DNA from: Flavobacteriales bacterium
GTDB lineage: Bacteria > Bacteroidota > Bacteroidia > Flavobacteriales > JABDKJ01
DNA length: 64,000 nt
Reading direction: 5' to 3'
Assembly (NCBI GenBank): GCA_013002285.1
Contig: JABDKJ010000058.1
Coordinates: 1 to 64,000, forward strand
The position numbers and the translations under genes are program-made. The stretch's first letter is position 1, and each line of letters starts with the position of its first letter. Below are positions 57,886-64,000 of the stretch, piece by piece. The notes under the pieces were generated by a model that worked only from the letters and a program-made list of their open reading frames with translations, had not been told where the DNA came from and did no database searches.

Positions 57886-58740
57886 ACCCAATTACTTCTT
57901 TATAATTTTTTCTTTGAATATTATTTCTGTGTTTTTATTATATCCAACAGCCAAATAATTCCCTGATGAAATATTGCTTAAGTCTATTTCATTATTATGT
58001 ATAGCTATTACATCTACTATTTCATTTGCATTCATTGAATAAATTCTAATTTCTTTTAAATCAGCGAACTCTTTTTGAATAGTCAAAGTATTACTAAAAG
58101 GGTTAGGGTAAAGAATGGTTCTGTTTCTTTCATCAATTTCATTAATACTTACTGAGCTAGTATTGGTTAATACAAGATTGTCATAATACACATTAATAGA
58201 ACCACCCACTACTCTGTCTCCTTTTAGCTCTACTTTCCAGGAATAACTGTCATTATTTAAAGGTAAGTTTAAAGAAAATTCAATCCAAGGTACCCCAACT
58301 AAAGGCTCAAGTTCACCAGTAGTTTCACTGGCAATTAAATTATTGTCGATGTCAAAAAGAGATAAAATGACTTCTCCAAAATCAAATTCTTCTTGATTTG
58401 ACCAATATTCTCCATTGAAATACCCCGATAAATTCAGCATTTCCAATGGATCAACTAGAATACCTTCTTGAATTAGTATTGCAGAATTATTAGGAGTTTC
58501 ATGGAATGTAAAGAAATATGATCCTTCTTGAGGAAATACACTGCCTTGAGGTTGAAATTCGCTTGACGTAACACCAATTGAATTTGAATTCGCAGTCCAA
58601 TTGGTAATATTTCCTAGTTCGGCACCTCCATTTAATAATAGGTTTTGAGAGATTCCTTGAATAAATAATAGAGATAAAATCAAAGTCATAGGAGTCTTCA
58701 TAATCATTAGTATTAAAAGTTGATAACAATGGTTGCCTAA
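57831..58740 (-). mobile_element. Candidate integron-type gene cassette (no integrase in the window)
   Basis: Read on the minus strand, an R'-like core GTTAGGC (58741-58735, matching GTTRRRY) is followed after ~27 nt by the ATG of one AT-rich gene, then its stop, then the attC-like site. One gene, short leader and attC right after the stop is the layout of a ~0.9-kb cassette. Confidence 0.4.
57892..58707 (-). CDS. T9SS type A-secreted protein, cassette-borne
   Basis: A 271-residue exported protein. A signal peptide (TPMTLILSLLFIQGISQ) is followed by a jelly-roll/carbohydrate-binding-module-like domain at ~20-185 that begins NLLLNGGAELGNITNWT, as in Bacteroidota CBM-like or PA14-adjacent domains. 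The last ~75 residues (ILYPNPFSNTLTI, IRIYSMNANEI, SGNYLAVGY, EKIIKK) are a type A T9SS sorting domain. No catalytic motif is apparent. Codon and residue usage are richer in Asn, Ile and Ser and more A/T-rich than the neighbours, suggesting transfer. Start at codon 1 or 3 (MKTP). It is flanked by attC-like inverted repeats. Confidence 0.8.
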   Translation of the reverse strand: MIMKTPMTLILSLLFIQGISQNLLLNGGAELGNITNWTANSNSIGVTSSEFQPQGSVFPQEGSYFFTFHETPNNSAILIQEGILVDPLEMLNLSGYFNGEYWSNQEEFDFGEVILSLFDIDNNLIASETTGELEPLVGVPWIEFSLNLPLNNDSYSWKVELKGDRVVGGSINVYYDNLVLTNTSSVSINEIDERNRTILYPNPFSNTLTIQKEFADLKEIRIYSMNANEIVDVIAIHNNEIDLSNISSGNYLAVGYNKNTEIIFKEKIIKK

Positions 58741-58865
58741 CGGTCAATGTGTAAGGCGAGAGTTTTGAAAATTGAATAGCTTCAGCGTTCAGAAATTTCA
58801 AAATGCTAAAGCCTTTAGGCCATTCGCTTTACATGATGATGTAAAATTTTACCCACGTTGGAGTA
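58735..58865 (-). repeat. Second attC-like inverted-repeat region upstream of the cassette gene
   Basis: Contains GCCTAAC (58735-58741), TGTAAGGCG (58749-58757) pairing with CGCTTTACA (58825-58833), and TTTTGAAA (58763-58770) pairing with TTTCAAAA. An inner CTAAA/TTTAG hairpin is included. It could be the attC of a preceding cassette. Confidence 0.35.
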
Positions 58866-58922
58866 AATGCTCAAGTTATAAAAATTTATGACCGCTTCCC
58901 GCGAATGGTAGTATATATTGAC

Positions 58923-59010
58923 CGTTGTAAAAAAATGAGGGAATGCTAGGAGCTTTGTACCGTAGGGCAAAGCAGAGCATTTCCGACCCGAAAGGTCATT
59001 TTTTACAACG
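58923..59010. repeat. Long nested inverted repeat in the non-coding island
   Basis: The outer arms are CGTTGTAAAAAAATGA (58923-58938) and TCATTTTTTACAACG (58996-59010), differing by one A. Inner arms GGAATGCT/AGCATTTCC and GCTTTG/CAAAGC are nested inside. No credible gene overlaps it. Confidence 0.55.
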
Positions 59011-59015
59011 TGTGA

Positions 59016-59038
59016 ATATACGCCATAATGGCGTATAT
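59016..59038. repeat. Perfect hairpin, 10-bp arms
   Basis: ATATACGCCA / TGGCGTATAT around a 3-nt loop TAA. It could act as a terminator-like or recombination-site-like structure. From here to 59163 I see no gene. Confidence 0.5.
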
Positions 59039-59163
59039 ATCCTTTATATAATTTTGGGTTTTAACGTATATATAACTGTCTTTCAGTGTCCTATGGAGGT
59101 TTTGTTCAATGCCTTCTATGGTCTTTAGTACCTATAAAAACGTTTACATACACATAGCCATTT

Positions 59164-60240
59164 TTAATTTTTCATCCTCAAACCAAAGTGCGAATAGACC
59201 GGCCTTTCATAGCCATCGCTATCCGCTGGTCGGTTAATGATGCCCTTGTGATTTTTCACATACATACACGATGAACCTCCTTGGTCGCATGACATAACAT
59301 TGTGCGCACCAAACAGTTTTAGCAGTTCAGCCGCTTCTATCTTGGTCAGGCCTAAAGAATATTGTGGTCTTTTGCCATCTACCACCATGGTATAGAGATA
59401 ACGTCCATTGGTATCCAGTCCCATGATGGTCCGCGAGTAGGCGCGGTTCCTTGGGTCAGCTTGTACCTTGCCTTTTAAAAGTATATCGAAACGCCCCCAA
59501 ATGGTATTGTATTTTTCTTCTGTATTAACTGTATCTACAATGGGTGCCTTGAAGTATCGTCCTACATTTTCTTTGTCGAAAGACATGAAAGGGCGTAGCT
59601 CTGTGTCTTCCAGCAGAATGGCTTTCCCGTCTGTTATCCAGTTTCCGGTGAATTGTCCTAAAGGTCCACCAGGGTAGGGGGTTTCTCCGGCTTCTCCATT
59701 TATGGCAAGGTAGCAGTTGTTCTCTTTTGCAAATCTGCTGGTTAGATATTTTTCTTTATGCTCTGGAGTGATCACCACTTCCAAACCAGGATGTGCAAGA
59801 TCTGTGATCGCAAGAAAAATAACTGCTTTGGGGTCTTCTTTTTTGAGAATAAAGAGCTTCGTTGCTTCATTTACATAGCGCTGATCTGCCAAAAGTTCTT
59901 GCCCAAATTCTTTGGATATAGCTTCAATATCAAATTCCTTATCCCAGAGTTTCAGGGTCTCTGCCTGTTGGAAGTTCAGGTACTTTTCATTAACCAGTTC
60001 GATCTCTTGTTTCATCAATGAGATCTTGTGGTCTACGATAAAAGCCATCAGAAAAAGGCCCATGATTGGAAGTATGAACTTCAGTGTTTTTTGATCGCCT
60101 TTCAGGAATTTTTTGATCAGCCATCTCAAGATGAAATAAAGGACAACAAAGAATATGACCAAGACATACATTGGCAGGTCCATGATCCGCCATGTAGCAG
60201 CGATCAGGTTGTCCATCAGATGATTGAAGGAATCTCCCAT
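59164..60240 (-). CDS. Membrane-anchored phosphodiester glycosidase (NAGPA domain) family protein
   Basis: A 358-residue protein. Two membrane helices lie near the N-terminus (YVLVIFFVVLYFILRWLI and LKFILPIMGLFLMAFIVDH), then a short coiled coil. Residues ~135-355 form the phosphodiester glycosidase/NAGPA domain: CYLAINGEAGETPYPGG, the conserved R in NRAYSRTIMGLD, MVVDGKRP, SCDQGGSSCM and ERPVYSHFGLRM. Mammalian NAGPA removes GlcNAc from phosphodiesters; bacterial members may act on teichoic-acid-like or exopolysaccharide phosphodiesters. The substrate here is unknown and no glycan gene cluster is adjacent. The gene follows fhs by 18 bp on the same strand. Confidence 0.82.
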   Translation of the reverse strand: MGDSFNHLMDNLIAATWRIMDLPMYVLVIFFVVLYFILRWLIKKFLKGDQKTLKFILPIMGLFLMAFIVDHKISLMKQEIELVNEKYLNFQQAETLKLWDKEFDIEAISKEFGQELLADQRYVNEATKLFILKKEDPKAVIFLAITDLAHPGLEVVITPEHKEKYLTSRFAKENNCYLAINGEAGETPYPGGPLGQFTGNWITDGKAILLEDTELRPFMSFDKENVGRYFKAPIVDTVNTEEKYNTIWGRFDILLKGKVQADPRNRAYSRTIMGLDTNGRYLYTMVVDGKRPQYSLGLTKIEAAELLKLFGAHNVMSCDQGGSSCMYVKNHKGIINRPADSDGYERPVYSHFGLRMKN

Positions 60241-60258
60241 TACTGAGTAAGAATTATT

Positions 60259-61926
60259 TTAGAACAAGCCAGTGATATTTCCCTCAATGTCTATGTCTAT
60301 CTTTTCAGATGCTGGGTGTCCGGGTAGTCCAGGCATACGCATGATATCTCCTGTAATTGGCACAAGGAAACCTGCGCCTGCAGCGATCTCTATTTCTCTT
60401 ACCGTTATACTAAAGCCTGTCGGTCTTCCCAACAATTTGGGATCGTCTGAAAGGGATTTTTGTGTCTTTGCAATGCATACCGGGAGTTTATCCAATCCAA
60501 GATCAGATATTCTCTTGAGGTCTCTTTTTGCTTTGGTCGTATACTCTACATCGTCTGCTCCATATATCTTGGTCGCGATGGTAGAGATCTTTTCCTCCAC
60601 AGGACTGCTCCAGTCATAAAGTGGCTTAAAATCCGACTTGCCTTCTTCAATGATCTCTACTACGTGTTGCGCCAGCTCTAGTGCTCCTTCGCCTCCTTTA
60701 GCCCACACTTCTGCGAGGGCAACACGGACGCCAAGTCTCTTGGCGACATCGCGTATCATCTGTATCTCTTCGTCAGAATCAGTAAGGAATCGATTGATCG
60801 ATATAACTGGAACAAGGTTGAATTGAGCAACGTTCTCCAAGTGTTTTTCCAGATTAGGAATTCCTTTTTCCAGCGCCTTAACATCTGGTTCAGTTAGATT
60901 CTTTAAGTCTGCACCTCCATGGTATTTCAAGGCACGGATAGTTGTCGTGAGCACGAGTACTTTTGGTTTCAGACCTGCACTTTGACATTTAATGTCCAGA
61001 AATTTTTCTGCTCCCAGGTCGCAACCAAAGCCAGCTTCTGTGACCGTGTAGTCACTAAGGGACATTCCCATTTGAGTAGCTATGACCGTATTTGTTCCTT
61101 GGGCGATATTGGCAAATGGTCCGCCATGTATGATAGCTGGGTTTCCTTCGATCGTTTGAACGAGGTTGGGTCTAATGGCGTCTTTCAATAGAGCTGCCAT
61201 GGCACCATGTGCTTTTAGGTCTCGGCAATAGATCGGTTTTTTGTCCCTCGTATTTCCAATGTAGATATTGCCTAAGCGTTCTTTAAGATCATTGAGGTTG
61301 CTCGCCAAACAGAGTATAGCCATGATCTCTGAAGCGGCTGTTATGTCAAAACCAGTTTCTCTTGGAACACCTGAACCAGTACCACCCAATCCAACCACGA
61401 CATTTCTTAAGGCGCGGTCGTTCATGTCTATTACTCTTTTCCAAACAACGGTCCTTGGATCAAGTCCCAGAGAATTGGTCTTGCTCTGAACGTTGTTATC
61501 TATCATTGCAGAAAGCAAGTTGTGTGCTTTTTCAATGGCAGAAAAGTCACCTGTGAAATGCAAGTTGATATCCTCCATGGGTAACACTTGGGAGTATCCA
61601 CCTCCCGTAGCTCCACCTTTTATTCCAAAGACAGGTCCGAGGGATGGTTCTCTTAACACGACAATACTTTTTTTACCAAGTTTGTTCAGTCCTTCATTCA
61701 AACCGATGGACATGGTAGTCTTTCCTTCTCCTGCCGGAGTGGGGGAGATAGCTGAAACAAGTATGAGGTTGCATTGGTCTGCTTTTTTCAGGTCGATCTT
61801 CGTAAGAGGGAGTTTGGCTTTGTACTTCCCGTACATGTCTATTTCGTCTGCTTTCAGTCCGAGCTTGTCTGCAATTTCTGTAATAGGTTTTAAGCTTACC
61901 TTCTTGGCAATGTCCAGGTCTGTCAT
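60259..61926 (-). CDS. fhs: Formate--tetrahydrofolate ligase
   Basis: A 555-residue ATP-dependent enzyme that makes 10-formyl-THF from formate. The P-loop is PTPAGEGKTTMSIGL near residue 60; REPSLGPVFGIKGGATGGGYSQV and NLHFTGD are near-invariant in the family. Length is standard. It feeds one-carbon units to purine synthesis or serves in their oxidation; folD is not in the window. The NAGPA-type gene follows after 18 bp. The start ATG is 141 bp downstream of the rplQ stop, beyond the ribosomal operon's terminator, so fhs should have its own promoter, which I could not place. Confidence 0.96.
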   Translation of the reverse strand: MTDLDIAKKVSLKPITEIADKLGLKADEIDMYGKYKAKLPLTKIDLKKADQCNLILVSAISPTPAGEGKTTMSIGLNEGLNKLGKKSIVVLREPSLGPVFGIKGGATGGGYSQVLPMEDINLHFTGDFSAIEKAHNLLSAMIDNNVQSKTNSLGLDPRTVVWKRVIDMNDRALRNVVVGLGGTGSGVPRETGFDITAASEIMAILCLASNLNDLKERLGNIYIGNTRDKKPIYCRDLKAHGAMAALLKDAIRPNLVQTIEGNPAIIHGGPFANIAQGTNTVIATQMGMSLSDYTVTEAGFGCDLGAEKFLDIKCQSAGLKPKVLVLTTTIRALKYHGGADLKNLTEPDVKALEKGIPNLEKHLENVAQFNLVPVISINRFLTDSDEEIQMIRDVAKRLGVRVALAEVWAKGGEGALELAQHVVEIIEEGKSDFKPLYDWSSPVEEKISTIATKIYGADDVEYTTKAKRDLKRISDLGLDKLPVCIAKTQKSLSDDPKLLGRPTGFSITVREIEIAAGAGFLVPITGDIMRMPGLPGHPASEKIDIDIEGNITGLF

Positions 61927-62011
61927 GCGATGTTTTCTAAGGTTTAATGGATCATGAAAATAAGCTATATAAGTCTATTTTTGGAAGGATATGCAAGATA
62001 ATTAGGCATTA

Positions 62012-62040
62012 AAAAAGGGCGCTGATCCGGCGCCCTTTTT
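62012..62040 (-). terminator. Terminator of the rpoA-rplQ operon
   Basis: AAAAAGGGCGC (62012-62022) and GCGCCCTTTTT (62030-62040), 11-bp perfect arms with a 7-nt loop. Read on the minus strand it ends in a run of six T residues, 28 bp after the rplQ stop. Confidence 0.85.
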
Positions 62041-62067
62041 AAAAATTTATTCTGTCGGAAGGAAATT

Positions 62068-63039
62068 TTATTCTTCCTCGCTTTTTGCGTCATCTACAGC
62101 CTCTTGCGCGTCTTCTGCGTCTTCGGCAGCTTCTTCCGCTGCTTCTTGAGCATCTTCTGCAGCATCTTCTGCTTCTTCCGCAGATTCCTCTGCTGCTTCA
62201 GCAGCTTCTTCTGCAACCTCAGCAGCTTCTTTTGCAGCTTCTGCTTTGGCTTCTGCTTCTGCAGAGCCTTCAATCTTTGCTTCTGCCACTGCTTCTTTTG
62301 CAGCTTCTTTCGCTTCTTTAGCTGCTTCTTCCGCTTTCTCGGCTACGGCTTCTGCTTCTTCCGCTGCATTTTCAGCAACTTGTGCTGCCTCAGCCGCATC
62401 TTTAGCGGCATCCTGCGCTGCTTCAGCCGCTTGTTCAGCAACATCAATATTGCCTGCCTCTGCTGCTGCTTCTGCTCCTTCTGCTGCTGCTTCTGCGATC
62501 TCTGCCGCTTCTTCTGCAACTTCTTCTGCCGCTTCTGCTACTTCTTCAGAAAGCTTCGCTGTTTGTGTAGCTACTGCTGCTGCGCCTACTGCTGCAACTG
62601 TTTCTGCCGCTCCACTACCAGATCTTTTCTTTCCTCTTCTTCTTCTACCTTTCTTCTTTCCAGCTTCTTGCAGCAACAATTCGTTGAAGTCTACCAATTC
62701 GATCATACACATTTCGGCATTGTCACCCATTCGGTTACCTAACCTGATGATACGTGTATATCCTCCTGGTCTATCAGCTACCTTTGGCGATACTTCTCTG
62801 AATAGTTCAGAGACAGCATATTTGTCGTTCAAATAGCTGAACACTACTCTTCGAGAGTGTGTGGTATCGTCTTTTGACTTAGTGATCAAAGGCTCCACAT
62901 ATTTTCTAAGCGCCTTTGCTTTTGCCACTGTTGTGTTTATTCGCTTATGTTCAATTAACGAACAAGCCATATTGGCAAGCATCGCTTTTCTATGAGCAGT
63001 TTTTCTGCTTAAGTGATTGAACTTTTTTCCGTGTCTCAT
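62068..63039 (-). CDS. rplQ: Large ribosomal subunit protein bL17 with a long Ala/Glu-rich tail
   Basis: A 323-residue protein. Residues 1-~125 are a normal bL17 ([52 protein letters not shown]). After a basic [12 protein letters not shown] stretch (~129-140), about 185 residues follow that consist almost wholly of Ala, Glu, Asp and Lys in AAEEAEEAAE-type repeats, probably one long charged helix. Bacterial bL17 is usually ~115-130 residues; Bacteroidota proteins often have an extension, but this is large. bL17 lies near the polypeptide exit tunnel, so the tail may protrude from the ribosome. It lies 33 bp after rpoA. Confidence 0.95.
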   Translation of the reverse strand: MRHGKKFNHLSRKTAHRKAMLANMACSLIEHKRINTTVAKAKALRKYVEPLITKSKDDTTHSRRVVFSYLNDKYAVSELFREVSPKVADRPGGYTRIIRLGNRMGDNAEMCMIELVDFNELLLQEAGKKKGRRRRGKKRSGSGAAETVAAVGAAAVATQTAKLSEEVAEAAEEVAEEAAEIAEAAAEGAEAAAEAGNIDVAEQAAEAAQDAAKDAAEAAQVAENAAEEAEAVAEKAEEAAKEAKEAAKEAVAEAKIEGSAEAEAKAEAAKEAAEVAEEAAEAAEESAEEAEDAAEDAQEAAEEAAEDAEDAQEAVDDAKSEEE

Positions 63040-63072
63040 GACTGTGTCTCTTTATTCGCTCTAGCGAAAAAT

Positions 63073-64000
63073 TTACTCTTTATCCAATTTGTATTTGGCA
63101 AGGTTCATTCCGAAAGAAAGTCCCTTACTTAGGATAAGGTCTTCCAACTCTGTCAATGATTTCTTTCCAAAATTCCTGAACTTCAATAGGTCGTTCTTGT
63201 TGAATGAAACAAGGTCTCCCAATGTTTCAATGTCTGCAGCTTTAAGACAGTTCAATGCTCTAACAGAAAGGTCCATATCGACCAATTTTGTTTTTAGCAA
63301 TTGTCTCATGTGCAATGAAGACTCATCAAATTCTTCTGTTTCTTTCTTTTCCTCACTATCCAATGTGATCCTCTCATCGGAGAATAACATGAAGTGATGT
63401 ATCAAGATCTTTGCAGCTTCTTGTAGGGCATCTTTCGGACTGATCGAACCATCTGACGTAAGCTCCACGATCAATTTTTCGTAATCCGTTTTTTGCTCTA
63501 CCCTGTAGTTCTCAACTGAATATTTCACGTTCTTGATAGGAGTGAAAATACTATCTGTGAAAACAGTTCCTATTGGAGCACTGCTTGTTTTGTTTTCTTC
63601 TGATGGTACATATCCTCTACCTTTTCCGATAGTGATGTCCATTTCGATCTTCACTTTTGGATCCATGTGCGCAATGACATGATCAGAGTTCAACACCTGG
63701 AACGCAGATGTGAAATTTCCGATATCTCCGGCAGTGAATTTGTCTTTTCCAGATACCGTTACAGTCAATTTTTCATTGTCTGTTCCGTCTATCTGTTGTT
63801 TGAATCGAACTTGCTTCAAATTCAAGATGATCTCTGTCACGTCTTCTACAACTCCTTTAATGGATGAGAATTCGTGGTCGACACCTTCTATTCTAATAGA
63901 GGTAATAGCAAACCCCTCTAGAGAAGAAAGCAATATTCTTCTCAAGGCATTTCCAATTGTTATCCCGTAACCGGGTTCCAATGGTCTGAACTCGAACTGA
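63073..64000 (-). CDS. rpoA: DNA-directed RNA polymerase subunit alpha (5' truncated by the window)
   Basis: About 309 C-terminal residues are visible; the frame continues past base 64000, so the N-terminus is missing. The alpha N-terminal domain includes [20 protein letters not shown], the dimerisation helix of alpha, and [10 protein letters not shown]. The linker follows (~235), and the C-terminal domain has [26 protein letters not shown] and [16 protein letters not shown], which contact DNA and regulators. It assembles the RNA polymerase core. The order rpoA-rplQ is the conserved end of the alpha ribosomal operon. Confidence 0.97.
   Translation of the reverse strand, partial: QFEFRPLEPGYGITIGNALRRILLSSLEGFAITSIRIEGVDHEFSSIKGVVEDVTEIILNLKQVRFKQQIDGTDNEKLTVTVSGKDKFTAGDIGNFTSAFQVLNSDHVIAHMDPKVKIEMDITIGKGRGYVPSEENKTSSAPIGTVFTDSIFTPIKNVKYSVENYRVEQKTDYEKLIVELTSDGSISPKDALQEAAKILIHHFMLFSDERITLDSEEKKETEEFDESSLHMRQLLKTKLVDMDLSVRALNCLKAADIETLGDLVSFNKNDLLKFRNFGKKSLTELEDLILSKGLSFGMNLAKYKLDKE

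Noticed and set aside
58943..59128. 61-codon plus-strand frame in the hairpin island
   Set aside because: It lies across nested inverted repeats, its composition follows the palindromes, and it has no signal, domain or promoter.
62085..62836. Long plus-strand frames rich in Leu, Cys or Ser opposite rplQ
   Set aside because: They are mirror images of the low-complexity GCT/GCA/GAA repeat in the rplQ tail and encode only Leu-, Cys- or Ser/Ala-runs without domain features.

Overview
This window is chromosomal DNA from a member of the Bacteroidota, most likely a marine or aquatic Flavobacteriales (Cryomorphaceae/Crocinitomicaceae-like; the family is inference). The evidence is type IX secretion (T9SS) cargo with type A and type B C-terminal sorting domains, PorP/SprF partners, GWxTD and DUF2723 proteins, promoters of the Bacteroidota form TTTG-N~19-TAnnTTTG, and sparse Shine-Dalgarno sequences. 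G+C content is moderate to low by eye. No plasmid, phage, CRISPR or transposase genes were seen.

Layout. 1-6106: the 3' part of a giant Calx-beta/thrombospondin-type-3 adhesin with a type B sorting domain, followed by its PorP/SprF partner. 6103-12254 (minus): a polysaccharide deacetylase, a DUF2723/GT117 glycosyltransferase, a small membrane protein, a MORN-like protein and a DinB protein; a plus-strand tRNA-Gln lies among them with two terminator hairpins and a partial tRNA duplication. 12331-18514: a large MORN-repeat protein, then rimP-nusA-infB. 18517-22617 (minus): grpE-dnaJ-ABC exporter. 22741-29660: lpxK, purine nucleoside phosphorylase, TlpA-like lipoprotein, M1 peptidase and LpxH-like hydrolase. 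29711-35072: T9SS-secreted beta-propeller protein, lipA, OsmC protein and a small lipoprotein. 35246-40332: BamA/TamA-like protein, rmuC, GWxTD lipoprotein and an rRNA methyltransferase. 40544-50951: a secreted-adhesin operon with a small exported protein, a 2366-residue protein with about 22 SprB repeats, PorP/SprF and a PorE-like OmpA lipoprotein. 50938-57762 (minus): helical-repeat protein, enolase, carA, a sulfide:quinone reductase-like flavoprotein and an Old Yellow Enzyme homologue. 57828-59163: an AT-rich, integron-cassette-like island. 59164-64000 (minus): NAGPA-type glycosidase, fhs, rplQ and the 3' part of rpoA.

How the genes fit together. The recurring theme is surface display. Two giant type B cargo proteins are each followed by a PorP/SprF protein, and one of these operons also carries a peptidoglycan-binding OmpA lipoprotein of the kind that anchors T9SS machinery. 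The DUF2723 enzyme is a plausible O-glycosylating enzyme for exported proteins. lpxK and the LpxH-like gene serve lipid A synthesis, and the BamA-like protein serves outer-membrane biogenesis. Translation and transcription genes (rimP-nusA-infB, rpoA-rplQ, tRNA-Gln) and chaperones are housekeeping.

The observations I would check first are: a T9SS-cargo gene that sits in what looks like an integron gene cassette with attC-like sites and no integrase; a DnaJ that has lost exactly the two cysteine motifs forming zinc centre I while keeping centre II; a terminator-like hairpin between the promoter and first gene of the nusA operon; and the structured repeat and tRNA fragment downstream of tRNA-Gln.
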